From positions 1-64,000 of the forward strand of contig NZ_CALSAN010000005.1 of assembly GCF_943372915.1 (NCBI RefSeq): a stretch of 64,000 bases of DNA. The letters are read 5' to 3'. The notes under the pieces are model-generated. The model saw only the letters and a program-made list of their open reading frames with translations. It had not been told where the DNA came from and ran no database searches. The first letter of the stretch is position 1, and each line of letters opens with the position of its first letter. The position numbers and the translations under genes were made by a program. The stretch comes from Ferrovibrio terrae_A (GTDB lineage Bacteria; Pseudomonadota; Alphaproteobacteria; Ferrovibrionales; Ferrovibrionaceae). Positions 51,384-61,089 of this stretch are shown in pieces.

Positions 51384-53231
51384 TTAGTGCGAGATGGCGT
51401 CGTCGGCATTCGCCAGCTTCACGTCGCCCTTCGGCACACGGATGCTGTCGATGAAGTCCTGCATTTCCTTCGCCGGGGCCGCTGTCATCAAGCTGACGAC
51501 ATAGGTCACGATGAAGGCGGCCGGGATACCGAACAGGCCACAGGAGATGTTCCTGACCCCGAACCACAGCGGCATACCATAGAACTGGGTCATGATCAGG
51601 TAGTACAGGCAGACACCGTAACCCGCGATCATGCCGGCAACCGCGCCGGTATTGCTGGTCCGCTTCCACCAGATACCCATCACCAGCGCCGGGAACAGAC
51701 CCGAAGCCGCGATCGAGAAGGCCCAGGCCACCATAGCGAGGATGTGCGAAGGCTTCTGCGCCGCGACATAGGCCGAGACGATCGCCACCACGATCAGCAG
51801 CACGCGGCTGATGATCAGGCGCTTCTTCGTCGCAGCATGCGGGTCGATCATGCGGTAGTAGACGTCGTGGCTGAGCGCGTTGGCGATGGCGAGCAGCAGG
51901 CCGTCGGCCGTGCTGAGCGCTGCCGCCAGACCGCCGGCCGCAACCAGGCCCGCGATGACATACGGCAGACCGGCGATTTCCGGCGTGGCCAACACGATAG
52001 CGTCGGCCGCGATACGGAACTCGCTCAGCTGCAGGATGCCGTCGGCATTGCCCGTCACGCCCTTGCAGAGCGCATACTGCGTCGCCGCATTAGCCGCGTC
52101 ACAGGCACCGACCAGACCGATCGCCCCCCATGACTGCACCCAGGCCGGCAACGCCGTGATCTGCTGGCCAATCACGTTCTGGTAGACTTCCAGCTTCGCG
52201 AACACCGCATAGGACGGCGCGGTGAAGTAGAGCAGGAAGATGAACAGCAGGCTCCACGCCACCGATTTGCGGGCATCACGCACGCTGGGCGTGGTGAAGT
52301 AGCGCATCAGGATGTGCGGCAGAGCAGCCGTACCCACCATCAAGCAGAGGATCAGCGCGAAGAAGTTCAGACCATCGGTGAAGTTCACCACACCCTTGGC
52401 ATCCGAGAACACCGCCGTGTGGCTCTTGACCACGCCGAGGGCCGGTTCCAGCGCCAGGATCTTCTCCAGGGCCTGACCGTACATCAGCTGCGGGATCGGC
52501 ACACCCGTGACCTTGGCCGACATGATCATAACCGGGATCAGGTAGGCGATGATCAGGATGATGTACTGCGCCACCTGGGTCCAGGTGACCGCGCGCATGC
52601 CACCGAGCATCGAGCAGACCAGAATACCGGCCAGACCGACGAACACCGCGACCTCGAACGAGATGCCGAGGAAGCGCGAGGCAATGATACCGACGCCGAA
52701 GATCTGCGCCGTCACATACGCGAAGGACGCAGAAATCAGCACGATCACGCCCACGAAGCGCGCGACGTTGCCGCCGTAGCGGGCGCCGAGGAAGTCAGGC
52801 ACCGTGTACTGGCCAAACTTGCGCAGATACGGCGCCAACAGGATCGACACCAGCAGGTAGCCGCCGGTCCAGCCCAGCACGAAGGCGAGGCCGTCATAAC
52901 CCGACAGGTACAGTGTACCGGCCATGGCGATGAACGATGCGGCCGACATCCAGTCAGAGCCGGTGGCCATGCCGTTGTAGAAGGCGGGCACCTTGCGGCC
53001 GGCGACGTAGTATTCGCCCATTTCCGCCGTGCGCGACAGCACGCCGATCAGCGCGTAGACGCCGACCGTCATGAACACGAACAGGTAGCCGATGATCTGG
53101 TTGGGCACGCCCATCTGCTCAAGGATGGCGAGCACGATCACGAAGGCGGCAAAGCCGCCCGTGTAAATTCCGTAAATTTTACCGAGGTTATCGATAAAAC
53201 TCTTACCCCCGGTTTGCGTGTTGTTTGCCAT
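51384..53231 (-). CDS. sodium:solute symporter (SSS family, VC_2705/ActP-like)
   Basis: 615 residues from the ATG at 53231, with GGGGGA upstream; the frame continues 5' into the DUF4212 gene without a start site of its own. About 13-14 membrane segments. SSS signatures include EYYVAGRKVPAFYNGMATGSDW, GLAAALSTADGLLLAIANALSHD (the sodium-binding region) and LPHILMRYFTT. Acetate or another monocarboxylate is the likely substrate. It is paired with the DUF4212 small subunit, 19 bases upstream. Confidence 0.9.
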   Translation of the reverse strand: MANNTQTGGKSFIDNLGKIYGIYTGGFAAFVIVLAILEQMGVPNQIIGYLFVFMTVGVYALIGVLSRTAEMGEYYVAGRKVPAFYNGMATGSDWMSAASFIAMAGTLYLSGYDGLAFVLGWTGGYLLVSILLAPYLRKFGQYTVPDFLGARYGGNVARFVGVIVLISASFAYVTAQIFGVGIIASRFLGISFEVAVFVGLAGILVCSMLGGMRAVTWTQVAQYIILIIAYLIPVMIMSAKVTGVPIPQLMYGQALEKILALEPALGVVKSHTAVFSDAKGVVNFTDGLNFFALILCLMVGTAALPHILMRYFTTPSVRDARKSVAWSLLFIFLLYFTAPSYAVFAKLEVYQNVIGQQITALPAWVQSWGAIGLVGACDAANAATQYALCKGVTGNADGILQLSEFRIAADAIVLATPEIAGLPYVIAGLVAAGGLAAALSTADGLLLAIANALSHDVYYRMIDPHAATKKRLIISRVLLIVVAIVSAYVAAQKPSHILAMVAWAFSIAASGLFPALVMGIWWKRTSNTGAVAGMIAGYGVCLYYLIMTQFYGMPLWFGVRNISCGLFGIPAAFIVTYVVSLMTAAPAKEMQDFIDSIRVPKGDVKLANADDAISH

Positions 53232-53250
53232 GATGGCGTTTCCCCCTGTT

Positions 53251-53517
53251 CTATTCGTCTTCGGCGACGCCGAACTCTTCATCGATCGCGTTCTGCTTGG
53301 ACGCGAACCAGAAGAGCGAGACGACGAAAGCAATCAGCGAGCCCTGCGCGGCCATGTAGAAGCCGAGCGGGAAGCCAATGAAGCTGATCTTGTTGAGCTG
53401 CGGCGCGAAGAAATGCACCACGAAGCTGAAGAAGAACCAGATGGCCAGCATCGTCCACATGAGGCCGGATGTTCTGGCCCAATAGGCCTTGGCCTTTTCG
53501 GGAGTTAATTCTGACAT
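53251..53517 (-). CDS. DUF4212 small subunit of the sodium/solute symporter
   Basis: 88 residues with two membrane segments. TMLAIWFFFSFVVHFFAPQLN and GFPLGFYMAAQGSLIAFVVS followed by LFWFASKQNAIDEEFG are diagnostic of DUF4212. It always precedes an SSS transporter of the type found next. Divergent from the regulatory gene set on the plus strand, with 171 bases between. Confidence 0.9.
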   Translation of the reverse strand: MSELTPEKAKAYWARTSGLMWTMLAIWFFFSFVVHFFAPQLNKISFIGFPLGFYMAAQGSLIAFVVSLFWFASKQNAIDEEFGVAEDE

Positions 53518-53688
53518 GAAGCGCTCCTGCCCCTTGTTTATGATTTAGTTATTCGTCTGACAGCGGATTCGACCCGCAAGCCAGCTTCGTGCAGTATAGG
53601 AGTCGCTTCTTACCACAGCCCATTAGACCAAAGTGTAAGCGAGGTTGGGCGGGTGGTTATGCCAGCGTATCACAGGGGGAAATGCATT

Positions 53689-54288
53689 TTGTTGCGCCGC
53701 ACACTCGAGTTCTTTTTTCCACCTTCGGTTTCGACAATCGAAGAGCTGAAGGCCTTCGCCACCGGTGAGGCCTCTTATCTGGCGCAGAAAACGGTCATCG
53801 GCTATTGCCGGGTCAAGACCATGCTGGACTACGAGAAGTTGTTGACCGAGGCAGACTTCCGGGATGCCCAGGAGCTTTGCCGCTGGGAGGCTTATGCCAG
53901 CACGCTGAGCGACATGCTGGTTCTGATCGAGGGCTGGCTGCGCCCCGGGGCGGAACCGGCCCGGCAGAAGCTGGCCGATTCGCTGGCCGCTTTCTACCCG
54001 GCGATCCTGGGCCAGCATGTCCCGCCGCACCGGCAGGACTGGGCCGACAGCCTTGCCGCCTTTGAGCGGCGCTTCGCCCTCGCCCGCACATCCGAGCCGG
54101 CCGCCCCGGAACAGGTGGTGACGGAATCGGCAAAGCTGATCCACGAGTTGGTGCCGATTGCCGACCGGCTGAAGCGCAACGACCGCGAGGTGATCAATGG
54201 TGATCTGCGCATGCATATGCTGGCGGCGCATAGCTCGATGCTCAAGCGGTTTCGTCGTGACGCGCTGGTGGCAGCGCTGACGACCTGA
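53689..54288 (+). CDS. unknown helical protein next to symporter / DUF294 set
   Basis: A TTG start at 53689 is favoured because AGGGGGA lies 8 bases upstream; a GTG at 53653 and ATG at 53659 are in frame but have no good site. 199 residues, almost all alpha helical by pattern. Recognisable blocks are TLEFFFPPSVSTIEELKAF, YLAQKTVIGYCRVKTMLDY and ELCRWEAYASTLSDMLVLIEG. Such proteins occur beside DUF4212 symporters and DUF294 genes. Function unknown. Confidence 0.7.
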   Translation: MLRRTLEFFFPPSVSTIEELKAFATGEASYLAQKTVIGYCRVKTMLDYEKLLTEADFRDAQELCRWEAYASTLSDMLVLIEGWLRPGAEPARQKLADSLAAFYPAILGQHVPPHRQDWADSLAAFERRFALARTSEPAAPEQVVTESAKLIHELVPIADRLKRNDREVINGDLRMHMLAAHSSMLKRFRRDALVAALTT

Positions 54289-54298
54289 GCGGCGGGCG

Positions 54299-55030
54299 AT
54301 GCGGCGGGCGCTGAGCGGCGGGTTCAACCGCATCCTGGCGCGGCTGCGCAGCCCGGCGCCGCCGCAATCGGCCATCACCCTGGCCGATGACGAACCGCTG
54401 GCGACGCTGCCCGCCCTGCTGCTGGATACCGAGACAACCGGGCTGGACGTAACACGCGACCGTATCGTCTCGATTGCCGGTCTGCCCTATCGGGGGGGAA
54501 TGGCCGAGCCGCAGCCGGCGCTGGATTTCCTGCTGCATCCCGGCATCCGCATCCCGAAGACGGCGACGGCAATCCACGGTATCGATGATGCGATGGTAGC
54601 CGCGGCGCCTTCACTGGCCCTGCTCTGGGGCAGCATCCAGCTGTTCTGGCAGGGCCGCGTGCTGATCGGACACAATACCGGCTTCGACATCGCCATGCTG
54701 CACCATGAGGCGGCTCGTCATCGCATGCCTTTCCATCCGCCGGCTGGCGCACTCGATCTCGGCCTGCTCTATGCCGGCCTGAAGCCGCGCGCGACGCATA
54801 TCACCCTGGAACGCATCGCCGAGGATTTCTCGGTTGCCGTCGATGGCCGCCACACAGCCCTGGGCGATGCCGAGACCACCGCCGGCATCTGGCGCCACAT
54901 GCTGCCGGCGCTTGGTCGCATCGGCGTTGCCACGCTGGGCGACGCGCGCCGCCTGATGCAGCGCCAGCGCGACCTGCTGCAGCGCCAGCAGCGCGCCGGC
55001 TGGGCGATCGAGCTGTTGCTGCCGCGATGA
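54299..55030 (+). CDS. DnaQ-like 3'-5' exonuclease
   Basis: 243 residues. DEDD exonuclease motifs are LLDTETTGLD (ExoI, about 41-50), IGHNTGFDIAML (ExoII, about 121-132) and the C-terminal HTALGDAETTAGIW (ExoIII, about 182-195, DEDDh type). It resembles DNA polymerase III epsilon but has no tau-binding tail. It is encoded between the helical protein and DUF294; in many bacteria this trio accompanies the symporter, so a regulatory role (for example cleaving a nucleic acid or nucleotide signal) is possible but unproven. Confidence 0.85.
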   Translation: MRRALSGGFNRILARLRSPAPPQSAITLADDEPLATLPALLLDTETTGLDVTRDRIVSIAGLPYRGGMAEPQPALDFLLHPGIRIPKTATAIHGIDDAMVAAAPSLALLWGSIQLFWQGRVLIGHNTGFDIAMLHHEAARHRMPFHPPAGALDLGLLYAGLKPRATHITLERIAEDFSVAVDGRHTALGDAETTAGIWRHMLPALGRIGVATLGDARRLMQRQRDLLQRQQRAGWAIELLLPR

Positions 55031-56499
55031 TCCCTGTTGCCCCCACCCTGCCTGATCTGGAGCCCTACCGCCGGCGGGTGAGCGAAGCCATGCAGCAGCC
55101 GGTCAGCGATATAACGGCAGACGCCACACTGGCCGAGATCGCGCGCTGCATGAGCGACATGTCGCATGGCGCCCTGCTGGTGCGCGACCAGTATGGCCGC
55201 CATGTCGGCATCCTGACCGAACGCGACATCACCCGCGCACTGGGGCGCGATGGCGCAGCGGCATTGCGGCTGACCGCCGCCGACCTGATGACGCAGGATG
55301 TGGTCGCCATCGCCGAAACCGCCTTCCTGTTCCGCGCCATCGGCCGCATGCGGCGGCTCAACCTGCGCTACCTGCCGGTCACCGACAGTGCCGGCCGCTA
55401 TACCGGCATGCTGACCGCCCGCAGCCTGCTGCGCCTGCGGGCCCAGGATTCGCAGATGATCGCCGACGAACTCGATGTGGCGCAGACCGCCGCCGAGCTT
55501 GGCCATGCCCGCGCCGCCCTGCCGCATCTGGCCGCGACATTATTGAGCGAAGGGTCCGATGCCCCGGCAGTGGCCGCTGTGATCTCCGGCATCTATGCCG
55601 ACATGACCGCGCGGGCTGCCGCCATCGTCGAGGCCGAAGCCAACCTGGCCGGCAACCCTGCTCCGGCACCCTGGTGCATGCTGATCCTCGGCTCGGGCGG
55701 ACGCGGCGAAAGCCTGCTGAAACCCGATCAGGACAACGCCATCATCCATGCTGGCAGCACCGAGGACGATGGCTGGTATGCGCGCGCCGGCGAACGCATT
55801 GCCGCCTTGCTCGACAGTGCCGGCATCCCCTTCTGCAAGGGCGGCGTGATGGCGAAGAACACCGCCTGGCGCGGCAGCCAGGGCCAGTGGCGCGCCCGCG
55901 TCACCGAATGGATCGCCCGCCACACGCCGGAAGCCCTGCTCAACGTCGACATCTTCTATGACCTGCAGCCGGTTTACGGCACGCTGCGCCTGGGCGAGTC
56001 TCTGCGCACCGAGGCGCTGGCGGCGGCCCGCAACTCGCCGCTGTTCCTGCGCCTGCTGGCCGAGCAGTCGGCACAACTGCATCCGGCGCTCGGTCTGTTC
56101 GGCCAGCTGAAGGCCGATGCCGATGGCCGCACCGACCTCAAGCTCGGCGGCCTGCTGCCCCTGGTCAGCGGGGCCCGCCTGATGGCTCTGCGTCTGGGCA
56201 CCGCCGCCACCAGCACGGCGGCACGCCTGCAGGCCGTCGGACAGGCCGGCCTGATCGGCGACAGCGACATCGCCGGACTGATCTCCAGCCACGGCCTGCT
56301 GCTCGACCTGATCCTGCGCCAGCAGATCGCCGATCTGGCCGCCGGCCTTACACCGGGCAGCCGTATCGACCTCGCCAGCCTGCAACGGCGGCAGCGCGAC
56401 CGGCTCAAGGCGGCGCTGAAGCATGTATCGCTGCTGCCCGACATGGTGCAGGGCGTGCTGACCTCTGCCACGACACCGGGCAGCGGAAAACCATCCTGA
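55027..56499 (+). CDS. CBS-domain DUF294 putative nucleotidyltransferase
   Basis: 490 residues. Tandem CBS domains run about 18-140 (DATLAEIARCMSDMSHGALLV, LTERDITRAL, DLMTQDVVAIAE). The nucleotidyltransferase-like domain has GSGGRGESLLKPDQDNAII (about 222-240), the GS...DxD pattern of GlnD-type enzymes. A C-terminal DUF294_C substrate-binding-like region follows. CBS pairs commonly sense adenylates, so this could link energy state to symporter activity. ATG overlaps the exonuclease stop as ATGA. Confidence 0.87.
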   Translation: MIPVAPTLPDLEPYRRRVSEAMQQPVSDITADATLAEIARCMSDMSHGALLVRDQYGRHVGILTERDITRALGRDGAAALRLTAADLMTQDVVAIAETAFLFRAIGRMRRLNLRYLPVTDSAGRYTGMLTARSLLRLRAQDSQMIADELDVAQTAAELGHARAALPHLAATLLSEGSDAPAVAAVISGIYADMTARAAAIVEAEANLAGNPAPAPWCMLILGSGGRGESLLKPDQDNAIIHAGSTEDDGWYARAGERIAALLDSAGIPFCKGGVMAKNTAWRGSQGQWRARVTEWIARHTPEALLNVDIFYDLQPVYGTLRLGESLRTEALAAARNSPLFLRLLAEQSAQLHPALGLFGQLKADADGRTDLKLGGLLPLVSGARLMALRLGTAATSTAARLQAVGQAGLIGDSDIAGLISSHGLLLDLILRQQIADLAAGLTPGSRIDLASLQRRQRDRLKAALKHVSLLPDMVQGVLTSATTPGSGKPS

Positions 56500-56568
56500 C
56501 TTGAGCCGGATCAATGCGGCCGAAAGCCGACAGGATCATGTTGCCCGCCATCAAGGATGGAGACAGCG

Positions 56569-56784
56569 ATGACCAGCACCTGGGAATTGGTCCACGGCCA
56601 TGTCGAGGCTGCACTGGCTGATGCGGCCACGGCGTCGATCACGCCCGAGGCGGTGGCCAGCACCCTGATCAGTGAAGCGGTGCGGATTCTGAAAGTCCAT
56701 CGCCCACTCGACGACATCCGCGCCGAGTTGCAATTCGCCATCGAGAATCTGCAGGATCGCGATTATGAATTCATGCGGCCGTAA
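56569..56784 (+). CDS. small unknown protein
   Basis: The ATG at 56569 is favoured, with GGAG 7 bases upstream; an in-frame ATG at 56557 overlaps this site. 71 residues, acidic and helical (LVHGHVEAALADAATASI, LDDIRAELQFAIENLQDRD). No family recognised. Between the DUF294 gene and a convergent radical SAM gene. Confidence 0.55.
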   Translation: MTSTWELVHGHVEAALADAATASITPEAVASTLISEAVRILKVHRPLDDIRAELQFAIENLQDRDYEFMRP

Positions 56785-56814
56785 CGGCCTGCACCGCCAG
56801 CCGTTGCGGTACAA

Positions 56815-57924
56815 TCAGAACAGGCTGCCCTGCCGGATATCCAGCGGCGGCGGGCGGAACAGATCCTTGCGCAGGCGCAGGCGGCGTTCGTTGAAACCGA
56901 TGCGCTTGATTGCCAGCTGGAAGCGCTGGGCCAGCAACTGGGCATAGGCGCCCTCGCCGCGCATGCGGTCGCCGAAATCGGCCACATAGTCTTTGCCGCC
57001 GCGCGAGTCCTGCACCAGCTTCATCACCTTCGATGCGCGGTCGGGGTAATGCTCCTGCAGCCACTCCCGCCACAGTTCCTTCAGCTCATAGGGCAGCCGC
57101 AGCAACACCCAACCGGCCTCGCGCGCGCCGGCCGCCCAGGCTGCTTCCAGCAGGCGTTCCAGCTCCATGTCATTCACCGCCGGGATCATCGGCGCCGTCA
57201 TCACACCGCATGGAATGCCGGCCTCGTTGAGCATGCGGATCGCCTCCAGCCGCTTCGGCGGCGTGGAGGCACGCGGCTCCATGGCCCGCGCCAGTTTGCG
57301 GTCCAGCGTGGTGAGCGAAACAAAGACCTTCACCAGCCCGAGCTTCGCCATCTCCGACAGGAGATCAATGTCGCGGGTGACGAGATGGTTCTTGGTCACG
57401 ATGCCGAGCGGGTGGCGGGTTTCCAGCAGCACCTCCAGGATCGAGCGGGTGATCTTCTGCTCGCGCTCCACCGGCTGGTAGGGATCGGTGTTGGTGCCCA
57501 TCGACAAGGTTCCGACCTGGTAATTGCGGCTGGCCAGTTCCTTGCGCAGAAGGGTGGCGGCATTGGGCTTGATGACGATCTGCGTTTCGAAATCCAGCCC
57601 GGGCGAAAAGCCGAGATAGGCATGGCTCGGCCGCGCGAAGCAGTAGATGCAGCCATGCTCGCAGCCGCGATAGGGATTGATCGACCGGTCGAAGGGAATG
57701 TCGGGCGACTTGTTCCAGGCGATAATGCTGCGCGCGCTGTCTTCATGCAGCACGGTCTTCAGCGGTTCCGCCTCTTCCAGGTTGTCCCAGCCGTCATCCT
57801 CGCGCTGGCGCGTCTCGCTGTCATAGCGGCTGCGCACCGCCGAGACCGCACCCCGCCCGCGCCGCGCATCAGGATGCGCCTGGTCGGCCGCCGTGGATAC
57901 CGCACGCTCGACGAATTTCTTCAT
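56815..57924 (-). CDS. radical SAM protein, PA0069/SplB-like family
   Basis: 369 residues from the ATG at 57924. The cluster motif is CEHGCIYCFARPSHAYLGFS (about 89-108), with preceding SINPYRGC. This is diagnostic of the PA0069-family radical SAM proteins related to spore photoproduct lyase. Conserved GTNTDPYQPVER and TKNHLVTRDIDLL follow. Biological role unknown. Ends close to the small unknown gene, convergent. Confidence 0.88.
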   Translation of the reverse strand: MKKFVERAVSTAADQAHPDARRGRGAVSAVRSRYDSETRQREDDGWDNLEEAEPLKTVLHEDSARSIIAWNKSPDIPFDRSINPYRGCEHGCIYCFARPSHAYLGFSPGLDFETQIVIKPNAATLLRKELASRNYQVGTLSMGTNTDPYQPVEREQKITRSILEVLLETRHPLGIVTKNHLVTRDIDLLSEMAKLGLVKVFVSLTTLDRKLARAMEPRASTPPKRLEAIRMLNEAGIPCGVMTAPMIPAVNDMELERLLEAAWAAGAREAGWVLLRLPYELKELWREWLQEHYPDRASKVMKLVQDSRGGKDYVADFGDRMRGEGAYAQLLAQRFQLAIKRIGFNERRLRLRKDLFRPPPLDIRQGSLF

Positions 57925-57989
57925 GGCGCCGAGTATGCCGCGCCAATGAGAACATTTCAAGAACTAACGAAACCTGGATAACCGCGGAT

Positions 57990-58436
57990 TTACAGCTCGA
58001 TATTGTAGCGCACGAAGGGCGCCCGCTTGGCCACGCGCTCATACAGCCGGCGCGCCGTGCCGTTGAATTCCTCGGTCTGCCAGTAGAGCACGGCGGCCCC
58101 TTTGGCCTTGCTGATCTCGGTGACGGCCGCGATCAGCCGGCGGCCGATGCGTTTGCCGCGCGCTGCCGGCACCACGAACAGATCCTGCAGATAGACATTG
58201 CCGCCCATGTTCCAGGTGGAGGGATGCAGCAGATACTGCACCAGCCCGAGCGCCACATCGCCCTCCCAGGCCATCAGTCCTTCGATGGCATCTTTCGGAT
58301 CGATCAGGCGCTGCCAGGTGAAATCGGTGACCGCTGCCGGCACGCTCTTTTCATAGAAGGCAAGATAGCCCAGCCAGAGCGGCTCCCACTGTGCGCGCTC
58401 GGCGGCGGCGACGGGACGGATGACGATATCGGACAT
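57990..58436 (-). CDS. GNAT-family N-acetyltransferase
   Basis: 148 residues with the acetyl-CoA pyrophosphate loop VVPAARGKRIGRRLI (about 90-104, Q/RxxGxG/A-like), preceding strand VYLQDLFV and a C-terminal segment GTARRLYERVAKRAPFVRY. Acceptor unknown. Single gene with a 65-base gap to the radical SAM gene. Confidence 0.85.
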   Translation of the reverse strand: MSDIVIRPVAAAERAQWEPLWLGYLAFYEKSVPAAVTDFTWQRLIDPKDAIEGLMAWEGDVALGLVQYLLHPSTWNMGGNVYLQDLFVVPAARGKRIGRRLIAAVTEISKAKGAAVLYWQTEEFNGTARRLYERVAKRAPFVRYNIEL

Positions 58437-58541
58437 GGCGATACTTTCTGCAGGTTTTACCTGACCCGATTACCCCGAAAGCGGTTCCAGGATAAGCGCC
58501 AGTTCCTGCAAATATCGTGGAGCCAGTTCCCCGCCGTGAGG

Positions 58542-59135
58542 CTACTTGCCGCCGCCGCGCCGCTCATGCTCGCGCAGGCGCGGAAACAGCTCGACGAAAT
58601 TGCACGGCTTGTGGCGGTAGTCGAGCTGGTCTTTCAGGATCATGTCCCAGGCGTCGCGACAGGCGCCGGGCGAACCGGGCAGCGCAAACAGGTATGTGCC
58701 GCGACAGACGCCGGCCGTGGCACGCGACTGGATCGTGGAGGTGCCGATCTTCTGGTAGCTGAGCATGCGGAACAGCTCGCCGAAGCCCGGGATGCTCTTC
58801 TCATAGATGCCCTCGAAGGCTTCCGGCGTCACATCGCGGCCGGTGACGCCGGTGCCCCCGGTGGCGAGGATGACATCGACGGTATCGTCATCGATCCAGT
58901 CGTTCAGCTGGCCCTGAATCTCGCCGATCTCGTCCTTCACGATGGCGCGCGACGCCAGCCTATGGCCGGCCTCGGTCAGCCGCTCCGCCAGCGTGTTGCC
59001 GGATTTGTCATCCTCAAAGCTGCGGGTATCCGACACGGTGAGTACGGCGATGCGCACCGGCACGAACAGGCGCTTGCCCTCGGCATCGACATAGGACGCC
59101 GTATTGATGGAAGACTGGGGCGAGAGTTCGGTCAT
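58542..59135 (-). CDS. moaB: molybdenum cofactor biosynthesis protein B
   Basis: 197 residues. MoaB/MogA fold features are IAVLTVSDTRSFEDDKSGNTL, LATGGTGVTGRDVTPEAFEGIYEKSIPGFGELF (MPT-binding region) and ALPGSPGACRDAWD. MoaB is the likely name; it resembles the MogA-type gene at 48572 but diverges at the N- and C-termini. The GGGK tail is unusual. Part of a housekeeping cluster with UDG and ETF-QO. Confidence 0.9.
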   Translation of the reverse strand: MTELSPQSSINTASYVDAEGKRLFVPVRIAVLTVSDTRSFEDDKSGNTLAERLTEAGHRLASRAIVKDEIGEIQGQLNDWIDDDTVDVILATGGTGVTGRDVTPEAFEGIYEKSIPGFGELFRMLSYQKIGTSTIQSRATAGVCRGTYLFALPGSPGACRDAWDMILKDQLDYRHKPCNFVELFPRLREHERRGGGK

Positions 59136-59198
59136 GGCGCGGCTCCTGAAAACAGAGACGGCCTTAACCTATGATCTGTGACACGCCACGGCTAGGCG

Positions 59199-60986
59199 TC
59201 AGTTCTTTTTTTCCGCGCGCTGGTCGCCGCGGTCGAAACCGCGATAGACCGGCCAGCTGCCGGTCATGGTGGCGCTGAGCGAGGTATCGGGCTGGCCGAT
59301 GCGGGTGCGGTAGATCCAGTAATTGGTCAGCACGCGTTGCACGAAATTGCGCGTCTCGCCCAGCGGAATGGTCTCGATGAACAGATACGGATCGTTCTGG
59401 TCGGGCGAAGCCCGCAGCCATTTCTGCAGGTTGCCCGGCCCGGCATTATAGGCCGCAGCCAGATACAGCAGGTTGCCCCGGATCATCGGCATGTCGAGCA
59501 GATGCTGCAGATAGCGCTGGCCCAGCTCGATATTATATTCCGGCGCGAACAGCTTATGGCGGCCGGTCTTGTGATGCAGGCTCTTGTCATTGGCAACAGC
59601 GCCAGCGGTGCGTGGCATCAGCTGCATCAGCCCGGTGGCCCCTGCCGTGCTCATGGCGCGGGCATTGAAGGCGCTTTCCTGGCGCATGAAGGCAAAGACC
59701 AGCGCCCGGTCGACACTGAAGCCACCTTCGGGTTCCCAGGGCGGCAGGGGATAAAGCGCGGAGTCATACCCTTCGCCCTTCACCGTGAACCAGGCGATCG
59801 AGATTTTCATCGACGAGGCTGGCGCGGCCTGCATGCGGCTGACCAGCGCGAGCAGCGCACCAGCCAACTGGTCTGACGACTGCGAGAACAGCCGCAGGAT
59901 TTCGCGGTCGGCACGCACTGCCTCGCCCACTTCGCTTAAGGCCAGCGCGCGGCGGATCGCCGGAATCTCGGCCAGTTTGCGCGCATCGGCCGGATCGAGC
60001 GGCGGCGGCGCCCAGCGCAGCGGCTGATCGGCGCCAAGCTGAGCCAGCGCCAGCTGGCCATAGAAGGTGCGTTCCTGGTTGGCGCCGATTTCCAGCAGGC
60101 GGATCGCTTCCGAGGGCTGGCGCAGACGCAGCATCACGCGCGCGCCCCACCAGGCACCGGCGGATTTCTCCCAGCTGGTCGCGGTTTTCGAGAAAGCCAG
60201 GTTCTCGAAATGATGAGCGGCATTGTCATACCGGCCCAGACGCCAGGCAGCGAGGCCGGCAACCCAGTCGGGCTCCGACAGCCGCGCCCGTGAACGCTGT
60301 GCCGCCGGCGCCGCAAGCGCCAGCGCGCGCTCGTCCTGGCCCTCGAGCAGCGAGATCCAGGCGAGCCGGCGGCGCCAGTCGTCGTATTCGGTGGCGCTCA
60401 GCTTGCTGCGCAGGTCAGGCTTGTTGATGAAGGCCTCGGCCTCACCCAGCTTTTCGCGCTTGAGCAGCGCGTTGAACTGCGCCTCGGCCTGCACGATGGC
60501 CGCGCGATGGGCTGGATCGCGATCCTTGGGCTGCGGAATGCGGCGCGTGGTGGCAACCTGACCCGGCTGTTCGCCGGCATAATCGCCGAGATCGGTGCCC
60601 AGCGGTGCGGCCGGCGCCTTGTCCTTGCGCGCCTTCTTCTTCATCGCCATGCGGTAGATTTCGTCGGCGCCGGCATGGTCGCGGTACTTCGCCATCCACT
60701 CGGCCAGATCGTGATACGCCGCGTTGTAACTGGGATGGGTATAGCGCTGCTGCAGCACATGGCCGATCAGCAGGCGGTCTTTCAGGCGGGTGATTTCACG
60801 ATCAGCCTTGGCCCAGTCGGCATCGGCCTGGAAATCGAAGATGCGCTGATAGCGTTCGACCTCGGCCGTATCGAGCACAAGCGGGAGATCCGTTGCGGCC
60901 TGCTGCGCATGCACCGGCGCGCTGGCAGACATGATGCCAGCCAGCATCAGGCCGCAAACCAGAACGACGCCCCCCACCAGACGCAT
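59199..60986 (-). CDS. periplasmic lytic murein transglycosylase (Slt70-like)
   Basis: 595 residues from the ATG at 60986, with GGGGA upstream. A signal peptide is seen (LVGGVVLVCGLMLAGIMSAS ... VHAQ). A long helical superhelix follows, then a C-terminal SLT domain: catalytic Glu in MRQESAFNARAMSTAGATGLM, then QLMPRTAGAVA, LELGQRYLQHLL-type and LYLAAAYNAGPGN motifs. It cleaves MurNAc-GlcNAc bonds to anhydro-muropeptides. Confidence 0.93.
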   Translation of the reverse strand: MRLVGGVVLVCGLMLAGIMSASAPVHAQQAATDLPLVLDTAEVERYQRIFDFQADADWAKADREITRLKDRLLIGHVLQQRYTHPSYNAAYHDLAEWMAKYRDHAGADEIYRMAMKKKARKDKAPAAPLGTDLGDYAGEQPGQVATTRRIPQPKDRDPAHRAAIVQAEAQFNALLKREKLGEAEAFINKPDLRSKLSATEYDDWRRRLAWISLLEGQDERALALAAPAAQRSRARLSEPDWVAGLAAWRLGRYDNAAHHFENLAFSKTATSWEKSAGAWWGARVMLRLRQPSEAIRLLEIGANQERTFYGQLALAQLGADQPLRWAPPPLDPADARKLAEIPAIRRALALSEVGEAVRADREILRLFSQSSDQLAGALLALVSRMQAAPASSMKISIAWFTVKGEGYDSALYPLPPWEPEGGFSVDRALVFAFMRQESAFNARAMSTAGATGLMQLMPRTAGAVANDKSLHHKTGRHKLFAPEYNIELGQRYLQHLLDMPMIRGNLLYLAAAYNAGPGNLQKWLRASPDQNDPYLFIETIPLGETRNFVQRVLTNYWIYRTRIGQPDTSLSATMTGSWPVYRGFDRGDQRAEKKN

Positions 60987-61089
60987 GCTTCCCCGCCTCT
61001 TAAGCCCGCTTCTTTGGTCGCCCGGGATAGCGCAGTTGCGGTTAACGGACAAGTAAAGTCGCCGCAACCAAAGGTGGCGGTGTGTGTTT

